Assembly: GCA_016713565.1 (NCBI GenBank)
Contig: JADJOX010000006.1
Coordinates: 1-64,000 of the forward strand
Reading direction: 5' to 3'
Source: Ignavibacteriota bacterium
GTDB taxonomy: Bacteria; Bacteroidota; Ignavibacteria; Ignavibacteriales; Melioribacteraceae
Length of the DNA stretch: 64,000 nt
The notes under the pieces were generated by a model that saw only the letters and a program-made list of their open reading frames with translations, had not been told where the DNA came from and searched no databases. Below are positions 15,304 through 23,737 of the stretch, one piece after another. A program made the position numbers and the translations under genes. Numbering within the stretch: position 1 is the stretch's first letter; each line of letters starts with the position of its first letter.

Positions 15304-17274
15304 TTATAAATTTTTCTTAATCCAATTTTCTAATCCGCCGGTAACAACTAATTCTTGCGCGGCGGTTCCAATTGGCGCGAATGAATAATTTTTATTATTA
15401 AAACACAATTCTGAATTAACAAAATCTATTTGACTAACAATGCCGGTATTAACGGTCAATTTTTTTTGTCCGAATTTATTTTTTAATTCATCGACCAACT
15501 CTGGAATTTCAATTACAAGATATCCGTTATTCAATGCGTTTCGTTTATAAGTCTGACTTGCGGAACCAACAATTACCAATTGAATTCCTCTATATTTAAG
15601 AGCTGTCGCGGCTTGTTCACGAGAACTTCCGGTTCCAAAATTATATCCGCCGACAAGTATATCCCCAATTTTCGCGATTTGCTGGAATTCGGGATCATAA
15701 TTTTCCATCGCAACTAAAGCTTGATCTTCAGGCTTGAAATCATCAACATATGTATATTTGCCTGGATAAATTCCATCTGTATTTAAATTATCCTGATAGC
15801 AAAACAGCAAATTGCCTTCAATTTTTTCAGGAAACCCTTCAATGATTTTAACTTTTACCGCTTCACGAGTTTTGGGTTTATTTGTTTTAATTTCGGCTTT
15901 TATTTCTTTTTGATCATTCCATTCAAAATCTATTTTGCCTTTGAGCGCAGAATAAGCAACTACAGCCGGTGAGGCTAAATAAGCTTGCGCATTTGCCGAA
16001 CCCATACGTCCTTTAAAATTTCTATTTGTTGCTGAAATTCCAACTTCACCATCTTCAAGCAATCCTGTTCCCAAGCCAATGCATGGTCCGCAACCTGGTG
16101 GAAGTGGGATTGCTCCGGCTGCAATCAGCGCTTGCCAATCACCTCGTTTTTCGCTTTCTGCTTGAACTTCACTTGATGCTGCTGCAATATAGAATTTTAC
16201 TCCTTCCGCAATTTTTTTATTTTTTAAAATATTAGCGGCTTCGGAAATATCATCTAACCTGCTGTTAACACATGAGACCAAATATGCTTTATGAATTTCA
16301 ACATTTTTCTCGCTTAGTACTGAAGTTGAATTCATTACTTTAACGGAATTAGGACCGGAAACCATTGGCTGAATTGTGCTCAAATCAATAATTAGTTCTT
16401 TTGCGTAATAAGCGTTTGAATCTGGTTTTAAATCAGGCATTTGCGATTTTAATTCATCAATTTTTATTTTGTTTAATCTTGGATGTTCACCGTTCCCATC
16501 TATATCAGAAGTTACACCGGCTAATCCGCGTTTTTTTATAAACTCTGCTCTATTTTCCAGCCATTTTATTGTAACTTCATCAATAGGGAATACACCGCCA
16601 AGCGCGCCCCATTCAGTTGTCATATTTGCAATAGTTAAACGCTGATCAATATTTAATTCTTTTATGCCATCACCGCTAAATTCAATAATAAAATTAAGTA
16701 CTTCATCGTTATTGAAATATCCGCAAAGCGCGATAATAAGATCTTTGCCTACAACACCTTTATTTAGTTTTCCTTTAAGTTCAACTTTTGCAATAGTAGG
16801 AATTTCCCACCATGTTTTTCCCGTTGCCCAAATTCCGGCAGCATCTGTACGCACAACAGGCGTTCCTAAAACTCCAAGTCCGCCGTACATATTCGAATGG
16901 CTATCGGAAGCGACCACAACTGTTCCAGGCCAAGCATATCCTTCTTCGCACATAATTTGATGACCAATTCCACGTCCGGCCGGATAAAAATCGGCACCGA
17001 CAGATTTAGAAAAATCTTCTATCTTTTTATATTTTTCCAAATTTGCTTCTGTTTTGTCTTGGATATTATGATCAAGAGTATGAACCACTTGTCGAGGATT
17101 TGATAGTTTTGTCGCACCTATTGATTTAAATTTTGGAATTACAGCTCCGGTGTTATCGTGTGTCATTACGTAAGCCGGTTTTATGGAAAGTATATCGCCA
17201 CTTTGTACTTTTTGATTTTCTTCCAATCCAACTGCAAATTTTTGAACTATTTTTTCAATTAGATTTTGATTCAT
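15304..17274 (-). CDS. Aconitase-superfamily hydratase, close to fungal-type homoaconitase (Lys4)
   Basis: 656 residues with large and swivel domains. The three Fe-S cysteines are in 'LVSCVNSRLDD' and 'PPGCGPCIGLGTG'. Substrate and Fe-S region motifs: 'YVMTHDNTGAVIPKF', 'DFYPAGRGIGHQI', 'SDSHSNMYGG' and, in the swivel domain, 'GGYNFGTGSSREQAA'. The long near-identical stretches ('ASSEVQAE', 'GISATNRNFKGRMGS', 'NAQAYLASPAVV') are what I recall from the mitochondrial homoaconitase Lys4 rather than from AcnA or AcnB. It could isomerise citrate/isocitrate or homocitrate/homoisocitrate. The adjacent IDH-family and citrate-lyase genes favour citrate. No homocitrate synthase is in the window. Confidence 0.85.
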   Translation of the reverse strand: MNQNLIEKIVQKFAVGLEENQKVQSGDILSIKPAYVMTHDNTGAVIPKFKSIGATKLSNPRQVVHTLDHNIQDKTEANLEKYKKIEDFSKSVGADFYPAGRGIGHQIMCEEGYAWPGTVVVASDSHSNMYGGLGVLGTPVVRTDAAGIWATGKTWWEIPTIAKVELKGKLNKGVVGKDLIIALCGYFNNDEVLNFIIEFSGDGIKELNIDQRLTIANMTTEWGALGGVFPIDEVTIKWLENRAEFIKKRGLAGVTSDIDGNGEHPRLNKIKIDELKSQMPDLKPDSNAYYAKELIIDLSTIQPMVSGPNSVKVMNSTSVLSEKNVEIHKAYLVSCVNSRLDDISEAANILKNKKIAEGVKFYIAAASSEVQAESEKRGDWQALIAAGAIPLPPGCGPCIGLGTGLLEDGEVGISATNRNFKGRMGSANAQAYLASPAVVAYSALKGKIDFEWNDQKEIKAEIKTNKPKTREAVKVKIIEGFPEKIEGNLLFCYQDNLNTDGIYPGKYTYVDDFKPEDQALVAMENYDPEFQQIAKIGDILVGGYNFGTGSSREQAATALKYRGIQLVIVGSASQTYKRNALNNGYLVIEIPELVDELKNKFGQKKLTVNTGIVSQIDFVNSELCFNNKNYSFAPIGTAAQELVVTGGLENWIKKNL

Positions 17275-17359
17275 AAAAACTCCGTAAAATTGTTAAAACG
17301 TTGAGACGTTGAAACGAAAAAATTATTTAAAGGAAAAAGTCAATTTTGAAATTAGTGCA

Positions 17360-17605
17360 ATTGTATGATTTCATAAATCACTTATTTCCCAAATTTCATC
17401 TTTTTAATGTAATTCAATTTTATGCAAATTGTAATTTGAGCATCAATTTCAATCAATGAATATCTGGCGATATTTAAAATCTTTTGCTTCATTTTTAGAC
17501 TTACGAGCATAGCCTAAATCAATGTTTGAGGAAACAGAAATTGTGAATTGTACTTCTTTTCGCAAGTAGTTAAATTATTTTTCTTAATTGTACTATTACT
17601 TTTTC
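17360..17605 (-). pseudogene. Remnant of a four-helix-bundle (IVP) protein gene
   Basis: Read on the minus strand with frame changes, this stretch shows 'TISVSSNIDLGYARKSKNEAKDFKYRQIFI' split over frames and then 'EIDAQITICIKLNYI'. That is the central signature of the 23S rRNA-intervening-sequence (IVP/TIGR02436) family, where 'SIPSNIAEG-RKS--EF-RFL-IA-GSLxEL-TQLEIA-LGYI' is usual. Several indels and no start make it non-functional. It lies 600 bp from a better preserved member at 18222-18565, so the locus once carried at least two copies. Confidence 0.6.
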
Positions 17606-17628
17606 AATTTCAGTTTCACATTTCACAT

Positions 17629-18174
17629 CTACACATTCAATCTTTTAGCATCTTGAAATGGCTCGAAACTAACAAAATCAGCATGATGAACTATTATTGA
17701 TTCTATACTTCTTTTTCCCAAGTCACCTTCTTTTGAATGATATGCAATTATATGCTGAATATCAAAAGGCAATCCAAATCGGTCTGCAATTGAAACTCCG
17801 CTAAATGGATGACGTAATAATTTACCATCCCGACTTGTACCTAATTTCCCATCTTTAATTTCATATTCTAAAAGTTTTCCCACATCAATAAGAATTGCTC
17901 CGGATATTAAGTAATCCCAATTAATTTTCATTTTAAAATTTTCTTCCATTCGTTTTGCAATATCAATCGATAGATGTACAGCTGTTCGTTTATGATTCAT
18001 AAATGTAATATCACAATTATCTATCAATAAACTGAAAGGAATTTTTTCAAGATCTTCCGGTTCAAGGGGGGAATTTTCTATTGCATATTCCCAACATTTA
18101 TATGTTTTTTCTTTTATTTCCTGATCTTTAATAAGTTCGATTTCCGGCCAAATATTTTTAATTTTATCGCGCAT
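17629..18174 (-). CDS. HD-domain-like protein with altered HD pair
   Basis: 181 residues resembling HD-fold phosphohydrolases: 'NHKRTAVHLSIDIAKRM', 'ISGAILIDVGKLLEYE', 'LLRHPFSGVSIADRFGLP', 'HIIAYHSKEGD' and 'SIIVHHADFVSFEPF'. The usual 'HDIGK' is 'IDVGK' here, so the first His of the namesake pair is missing, while downstream His and Asp ligands remain. It may be a weak or inactive hydrolase, or use other ligands. Soluble, no signal. It lies between the IVP gene and the aconitase on the same strand; functional linkage to either is not evident. Confidence 0.7.
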   Translation of the reverse strand: MRDKIKNIWPEIELIKDQEIKEKTYKCWEYAIENSPLEPEDLEKIPFSLLIDNCDITFMNHKRTAVHLSIDIAKRMEENFKMKINWDYLISGAILIDVGKLLEYEIKDGKLGTSRDGKLLRHPFSGVSIADRFGLPFDIQHIIAYHSKEGDLGKRSIESIIVHHADFVSFEPFQDAKRLNV

Positions 18175-18221
18175 AGATTACTCCGTAAAAGTGAAAAGTA
18201 AAAAGGCAAAAGTTATTAAAA

Positions 18222-18565
18222 TCACTTTACCATTTTTGATAACATTGCAAAAACTTCATTAAATAACTTATTTAATTCTTCAGAATCGGATTTATAAATC
18301 CAAGTGAAAATGCAATTTCAATTTGAGTATCTAATTCAACAAAAGATGAACGGGAAATTTCATAAAATCTTTTTCTATCAAGTTCTGATTTTCTCGAAGC
18401 AACTTCAGATAAATTTGAAATAACGGATATAGCTGATCTTCTTATTTGTGAAGTTAAACCATACAATTCTGAATTCGAGAAAAAATTAGTGAGCTGATAA
18501 ACTAATTTTACCAACTCACTGGATTTTATATAAACTTCAAGTTTATTGTGATTAAGCCTCGACAT
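18222..18565 (-). pseudogene. Four-helix-bundle (IVP/TIGR02436) protein, C-terminal frameshift
   Basis: From ATG at 18565, MSRLNHNKLEVY runs through the family hallmark 'SQIRRSAISVISNLSEVASRKSELDRKRFYEIS', 'FVELDTQIEIAFSLGFI', and then stops early at 18272. Adding one A to the AAA (TTT at 18291-18293 on the plus strand) restores KSDSEELNKLFNEVFAMLSKMVK, the normal C-terminal helix, with TGA at 18222-18224. The product would be about 114 residues, usual for the family. These proteins form pentameric four-helix bundles of unknown function, often first seen inside 23S rRNA genes. The truncated 97-residue form lacks most of helix four. Confidence 0.8.
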
Positions 18566-18597
18566 TGTTTTATTTTTGCCTTTTCACTTTTGAGTTT

Positions 18598-19776
18598 TTA
18601 TAGCTTGTTGATTATTTCATTTGTCATTTCTTGCGTTGTGCATGCTCCTTTACCAAATACATCGGCACCTCCGCGTAATTTCATCATATCATATGTTTTA
18701 ACTTTTCCTTCTTTTATTACTTCAGCAATTGCTTTTCTAATTTTATCGGCAATTTCTTTTTCTCCAATATAATCAAGCATCATACAAGCGCTCAAAAACA
18801 TTGCTATAGGATTTACAATACTAGGATTTAATTCTTGATATTTAGGAGCAGAACCATGAGTCGGCTCAAAAACTGCGACTTCTTCTCCAAGGTTGGCAGA
18901 ACAAGCAAAACCTAAGCCACCGACTAATCCTGCAAAACCATCACTTATAATATCACCAAACATATTTTCTGAAACAATTACTCCATAATTTTCGGGATTT
19001 TTTGTAAGCCACATCATTTGAGCGTCAATATTTGTATCCCATAATTCAATTCCCGGATATTCTTTAGCTATCTGTTTTCCCAGCTTCATAAACATGCCAG
19101 AAGTTTCTCTTAAAACATTTGGTTTTTCACAAATAGTAACATTTTTATAACCGAATTTTTTTGCATATTCAAAACCGGCTCTTATAATTCTTTCGGTATA
19201 TTTTTTAGTAACTATTCTAGTTGAAATCGCTATCTCTTCACTGGGTACTTCTTTAAAATTCTTCATTTTAGGATGAGTTTCAAGTGCGTCTCTAACTTGT
19301 TTTGGAGGATTTGTCCATTCAATACCGCCATACATTCCTTCTGTATTTTGACGGAAAATAACAGTATCAACAATCGGTTCTTCAAAACCACCTTTGCCGT
19401 CTTTCCGAATAAAGTTAAGCGGATTTCCTTTAAACGATTGGCATGGACGAATACAAATATCCAAATCAAAATGTTGACGAAGACCAACAATAGGACTGAA
19501 ATAAACAAAACCTTTTCCTTTAAGCGAAGGATCAAGTTCAGCATCGGCAGCGTCTTTTGGTTTACTTGTTATTGCGCCGAATAATCCGATTTTGTGTTCC
19601 TGCAATAAATCTATAGTTCGCTGGGGAAGAGCATTTCCTTCCTTTTGCCAAAATTCCCAACCAATATCACCATGAACATAATTTGCTTTAAAACCTGCCG
19701 CTTCCAATAATCTAATTGATTCTGGTAAAACTGTTTTACCAATTCCGTCTCCAGGCATTGATACAATTGTTCTCAT
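18598..19776 (-). CDS. Isocitrate/isopropylmalate dehydrogenase family enzyme
   Basis: 392 residues of the decarboxylating beta-hydroxyacid dehydrogenase family (PF00180). Seen: 'MPGDGIGKTVLPE', substrate loop 'SPIVGLRQHFDLDICIRP', 'IFRQNTEGMYGGIEW', the catalytic Lys/Asp regions 'DTNIDAQMMWL' and 'ENMFGDIISDGFAGLVGGLG', and the coenzyme loop 'FEPTHGSAPKYQELNPSIVNP'. Lys-Tyr after 'HGSAP' matches the NADP-binding pair of E. coli Icd, so NADP use is likely. Icd Asn115 aligns with Ile here, so the substrate could be isocitrate or homoisocitrate. It probably heads the transcript that includes the aconitase. The reaction would give 2-oxoglutarate and CO2, or the reductive reverse. Confidence 0.86.
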   Translation of the reverse strand: MRTIVSMPGDGIGKTVLPESIRLLEAAGFKANYVHGDIGWEFWQKEGNALPQRTIDLLQEHKIGLFGAITSKPKDAADAELDPSLKGKGFVYFSPIVGLRQHFDLDICIRPCQSFKGNPLNFIRKDGKGGFEEPIVDTVIFRQNTEGMYGGIEWTNPPKQVRDALETHPKMKNFKEVPSEEIAISTRIVTKKYTERIIRAGFEYAKKFGYKNVTICEKPNVLRETSGMFMKLGKQIAKEYPGIELWDTNIDAQMMWLTKNPENYGVIVSENMFGDIISDGFAGLVGGLGFACSANLGEEVAVFEPTHGSAPKYQELNPSIVNPIAMFLSACMMLDYIGEKEIADKIRKAIAEVIKEGKVKTYDMMKLRGGADVFGKGACTTQEMTNEIINKL

Positions 19777-19898
19777 GTAATATCCTTTAAAAAATTATTT
19801 TAGAAAAAAGTATGTGTAAACTTAGAGAGTCTTATATTATTAAGCAAGAATTGTTGAGGTATGTTGAATAATTGTAAAAATTTTAACAGTATATTTAA

Positions 19899-21830
19899 CT
19901 ATAAAGTTAAGTCAAACTGCAAGCTTAATTTATTATCAACGTTTCCGATAATTTCCGAATAGCTTGAACCAAGTGATGTTTCGTTCGGCTTAAATGTATC
20001 TGAATATTTAATTGAAAGATTTACATTGTGAAAGATTTTATACTGAATTAAAAAGTAAAATCTAAATCCTTCACCAAATAACGCGTTATTGCTAAATACT
20101 CCCGATAAATCATTTTCAAATTCATAAATTCTGGAATTGTACGAATCGGTTTGAAAAAAAATATATCTTGAACTTAAAAATAATTTTTCATCCAATTTTA
20201 ATTTTACGTCCTGATAGATTAAAAATCCGTTTTCTTTATTTGAGAATTCCTTATACTGCATCAGCTCAATTCTGCTCCTGCCATATATTGTTTTCGAAAC
20301 ATTATACTCAAATGACAATCTGTAATTTGTTTTAGAATATTGACCAATGTTTTCTTTGTAATTATTTTCAAATAACATTTCTTTATTTTCAATTTTTAAT
20401 TTGAAGTTCACCTTTAAAGCGGAAAAGATTTTTCGTTCAAGAGTTAACAATACATCATCACCGGTAGAATTAAAGCCTATTAAATTATTTGAAAAGGGAA
20501 ATGAAAAAATGTCGTAATAAAAATTTACCTTACCAAATTCCGTATTTGATTTTATCCCGAAATAAAATCCTTTTTCACTATTTGTATTGGAATTCTCTCC
20601 GAAACCAGAAGCAAAAAAGCTAAAATATTCTTTGTTATAATTTCTATATGAAACTGATAATTGCAGAGCTTTTGAGAAATTAAAATATATATTGTTTATA
20701 AATGCTGCTGCATTTTCAAATTTTGATATTTCTCCAGCAACATTAAGGACGTTAAAAAACAAGTTATAACTTACTGCGGAATATGAAAATTTTTTTCCAT
20801 TAGGATACGGTCTGTTCTTCATTACTATGTTATTTTCAAAAATATTTCCAAAGTGCAGAAAATCAAGACTTATATTTGAATTTAAATTATAGCTTAGAAA
20901 TGCCCCGTAATTTTGCAAATTTACATTGTTAAAATTATTAATTTCATTTTCAGTCCTATGATGACCGGATTGCAAAATACTGCTTATGTTTCCCATATTG
21001 TCTAGAGATGCATCAATTTTATTATAAGAATAAAAAGCTCCCAATTCCAAAAAATTTAAATTTGAGTGGAAGGCAATTCCTCTTAGAAAATTATTTTCAT
21101 CTGCCGATAAATGGGGAATAATAAATCTTTGTTTTTTAATATTATTTGATACTTCGGCATTTTTTGAAATTGAATAAGGACTCCATAAGGTAAGACCTTG
21201 TCCAAATTCAACCATATAGTCGCCGGCAATGATATGTTTCAATAATCCATTTCCCATAAAAGAAAAGTAACCGGAATAATGATCGGCATAAGAAGTTTCT
21301 CCGGCGTCCTTTTCAATAATAATTCCGGTAGAAAAATCATTAAGTTTTGCTTTTAATCTGTTATTGGTTTTAAGTTTATTGCCGATAAATTTATTGTCAG
21401 TAAAACCTTTACGTTCCTGCAGTTCATTTAAAATTCTTGATCTAAAAATTAAAGAATGTGAAGTTCTTGCATTTTCTTTTGAAATAATTTTTACAAATAA
21501 TTTCAGCAGTAAGATTAAATCCGGGTTAACGTTTTTAATAAATTGGAAGTCATTGAATGATGAATATTCTTTTAAAATTTTTCTGGTTTTTAATATTTCC
21601 TTTGCGTCTTGCTGAGTTAAAAATGGAATTTGTAAAAGATCTCTTTCTGAAGCTTTATTTATATCAATTTTATCCTGAATAAGGTTTTCCAAAATTTCAT
21701 AATATTCCAAATCTTCATTTTCATCGGTTAAATTTTCAAGCAAGTCAAAAATATCAGAATCCATCATATCCGAAGTATCTGTTTGCGCTAAGAAAATTTG
21801 TGAACTAAATGAAATTATTATTATTAGATA
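19899..21830 (-). CDS. Helix-hairpin-helix plus outer-membrane barrel protein
   Basis: At least 622 residues from the first ATG at 21767. An N-terminal helix-hairpin-helix of ComEA type ('DINKASERDLLQIPFLTQQDAKEIL') is followed by about 500 residues of alternating aromatic strands ending in Phe-x-Leu, typical of an outer-membrane beta-barrel. In frame upstream of that ATG lies an excellent signal peptide (KFKYYLIIIISFSSQIFLAQ), so the real start is near 21830, but no ATG, GTG or TTG is there; ATA and ATT are the only candidates. The upstream stop TAA (21847-21849) nearly abuts it. It pairs with the PorV/PorQ-like gene. Function unknown in the Bacteroidota family. Confidence 0.75.
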   Translation of the reverse strand, partial: YLIIIISFSSQIFLAQTDTSDMMDSDIFDLLENLTDENEDLEYYEILENLIQDKIDINKASERDLLQIPFLTQQDAKEILKTRKILKEYSSFNDFQFIKNVNPDLILLLKLFVKIISKENARTSHSLIFRSRILNELQERKGFTDNKFIGNKLKTNNRLKAKLNDFSTGIIIEKDAGETSYADHYSGYFSFMGNGLLKHIIAGDYMVEFGQGLTLWSPYSISKNAEVSNNIKKQRFIIPHLSADENNFLRGIAFHSNLNFLELGAFYSYNKIDASLDNMGNISSILQSGHHRTENEINNFNNVNLQNYGAFLSYNLNSNISLDFLHFGNIFENNIVMKNRPYPNGKKFSYSAVSYNLFFNVLNVAGEISKFENAAAFINNIYFNFSKALQLSVSYRNYNKEYFSFFASGFGENSNTNSEKGFYFGIKSNTEFGKVNFYYDIFSFPFSNNLIGFNSTGDDVLLTLERKIFSALKVNFKLKIENKEMLFENNYKENIGQYSKTNYRLSFEYNVSKTIYGRSRIELMQYKEFSNKENGFLIYQDVKLKLDEKLFLSSRYIFFQTDSYNSRIYEFENDLSGVFSNNALFGEGFRFYFLIQYKIFHNVNLSIKYSDTFKPNETSLGSSYSEIIGNVDNKLSLQFDLTL

Positions 21831-21846
21831 ATATTTAAATTTTATA

Positions 21847-22644
21847 TTAAAAATTTATAAGAATTCCTAATTGATGTGTTAGACCCAAATCCTTATGCTG
21901 ATTTACCGCATAATCAACTTTGAATATTGAATAATTTATTCCGGCTCCGGCGGAATATTTATCCGGATTATTTTGCACTCCAAATCTTAATGAAAAGTAT
22001 TTTATAATATCGTATTCGATACCTGAACAAACAGATACGGGAAAGTTAAGTTGTTTGAAAATTGAAAAATGCACTACGGAATTTTTCAAAACCATATAAG
22101 AAATTCCGCTCCTAACTGATGCCGAGTTTGGGGAATATTCTTTATTTCTTAAAATATCATTTATTGCAAATCCCAAAAACAACTCTTTTGAAAGCGAATA
22201 ACTGCCTCCGATCGAAATATTGAAGAAATTAACATTACCATAATTTTTAATTGCAATTGATTCATAATATGCTGAGAATCCGTAATAAAATTTTTCGTTA
22301 TAATTATTACCATAACCTAAGTAGAATTTATTTTCCTTATATAAGTTAAATCCATAGTTCAATAATCCGACCGCAAAACTGCCGAGATCGGTTGTTTGAT
22401 TGAATGCTAAGTACGCGTTTGCCATTTCTTTAATCCCAAATGGAGAAGGAGAATAATAAATACCAAATTGACTTGAAGGTATTTTGGCTAATCCTGATGG
22501 GTTTGTAAACAAAGAAAATACATCGTTGGAGAATGCAATATCGGAATGTGAAAGAGAAATTTGTTTTGCGCCGGGATCTAACTGACCTGAAATAAAATTG
22601 TTAAATAAAATTGATGCAAATATTATAATCTTTATTCTATTCAT
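21847..22644 (-). CDS. PorV/PorQ-like outer-membrane beta-barrel protein
   Basis: 266 residues with a signal peptide (IKIIIFASILFNNFISG). The early mature part 'DPGAKQISLSHSDIAFSNDVFSLFTNPSGLA' is the conserved N-terminal block of the PorV/PorQ (FadL-fold) group, where 'NPAGLA' is common, followed by a 14-strand-like barrel ending 'LGILINF'. In Bacteroidota, PorV/PorQ act in T9SS export and surface attachment. That role is inferred here from the family block and the T9SS cargo in the window. The start is MNRIK (second Met); a preceding Met at 22647 is equally possible. Confidence 0.68.
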   Translation of the reverse strand: MNRIKIIIFASILFNNFISGQLDPGAKQISLSHSDIAFSNDVFSLFTNPSGLAKIPSSQFGIYYSPSPFGIKEMANAYLAFNQTTDLGSFAVGLLNYGFNLYKENKFYLGYGNNYNEKFYYGFSAYYESIAIKNYGNVNFFNISIGGSYSLSKELFLGFAINDILRNKEYSPNSASVRSGISYMVLKNSVVHFSIFKQLNFPVSVCSGIEYDIIKYFSLRFGVQNNPDKYSAGAGINYSIFKVDYAVNQHKDLGLTHQLGILINF

Positions 22645-22843
22645 CAAAATATAAAAGATTAAGTAATGGTTACTTTCTAATTGTAATTTTTAAGATATAA
22701 TTAATTTTTCAATAATAAAAGTCATTTGAAACTTTTTTGGGAAAATATTGTAAGCAGCCTGATCTGTAAATAAATTTATCTATGAATTAAAATATTGATA
22801 TAGTAAATCCAAATAATTATTTTCAAATAGAAAATTCTTTTTA

Positions 22844-23737
22844 ATGGGTAAAAAAATGAAGAAGTTAACATTTATATTGGCGTTTTTATTCGCCGGGTAT
22901 ATTTCAGCGCAAGAGCTTAACGCAAAAGTTACAATCAATACAGAAAAACTTGAATCGCTTGGCAAAGACAATTTAGAAGATTTTGCGCAAATTCTTCAAG
23001 ATTATTTGAACAATAATAAATTTACCGGAGACGATTGGCAAGGGGAAAGGATTGAGTGCAATTTTCAACTGTTTTTTACATCTTCCAGTGAAAATACTTA
23101 TAACGCGCAAGCCGTTATAACAAGCAGCAGAGATGTTTACAATTCGGAAACAAAATCGCTGATGCTCAAAGTGCAGGATAATAACATAAGTTTTAATTAT
23201 GAAAAAAACCAATCTATGTATTTTAATCCATCTGAGTTTAACCCGTTGGTAAGCTTGTTGGATTATTACGCGTTTTTAATAATTGGTTTAGATATGGATT
23301 CTTATCAGCCACTTGCAGGAAATGAATTTTACACCAAAGCTTCAGATATTGCGATTTTAGGTTCAAACAGCACATTTTCAAAAGGATGGGCAATAGAAAC
23401 TTCAGCGTATAATAAAAGAGGTTTGGTTGATGATTTATTAAGGTCAAATTTTCATCAATTCAGAATAGATTTTTATGATTATCATTATAACGGTCTAGAT
23501 TTGATGGCAGATGATAAAGCTGAAGGAACCAAGAATATTGTGAAATTAATTAATGATTTGGACGGAATTTACGATAAAATTGGAAGAATGAATTTACTGC
23601 TAAAGGTATTTTTTGATACAAAACATAAGGAAATATACGCGAATCTAAAAGATTATCCGGATAAATCAATTTTCAAATTATTGAAAAAGATTGACCCTTC
23701 GCATATCTCGACATATGAACAGGGAATAATGGATTAA
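22844..23737 (+). CDS. DUF4835 / PorD-like T9SS-associated protein
   Basis: 297 residues with signal peptide 'KKLTFILAFLFAGYISAQ'. The mature start 'ELNAKVTIN' and the blocks 'EDFAQILQDYLNNNKFT', 'IECNFQLFFTSSSENTYNAQ', 'SRDVYNSE', 'NPLVSLLDYYAFLIIGLDMDSY' and 'GLVDDLLRSNFHQFRIDFYDYHYNGLDLM' are the full DUF4835 pattern, a Bacteroidota periplasmic or outer-membrane family known as PorD in T9SS work. The start could be 22844 or the ATG at 22856. Its gene converges with the GNAT gene: the last 4 bases overlap (23734-23737). Confidence 0.85.
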   Translation: MGKKMKKLTFILAFLFAGYISAQELNAKVTINTEKLESLGKDNLEDFAQILQDYLNNNKFTGDDWQGERIECNFQLFFTSSSENTYNAQAVITSSRDVYNSETKSLMLKVQDNNISFNYEKNQSMYFNPSEFNPLVSLLDYYAFLIIGLDMDSYQPLAGNEFYTKASDIAILGSNSTFSKGWAIETSAYNKRGLVDDLLRSNFHQFRIDFYDYHYNGLDLMADDKAEGTKNIVKLINDLDGIYDKIGRMNLLLKVFFDTKHKEIYANLKDYPDKSIFKLLKKIDPSHISTYEQGIMD

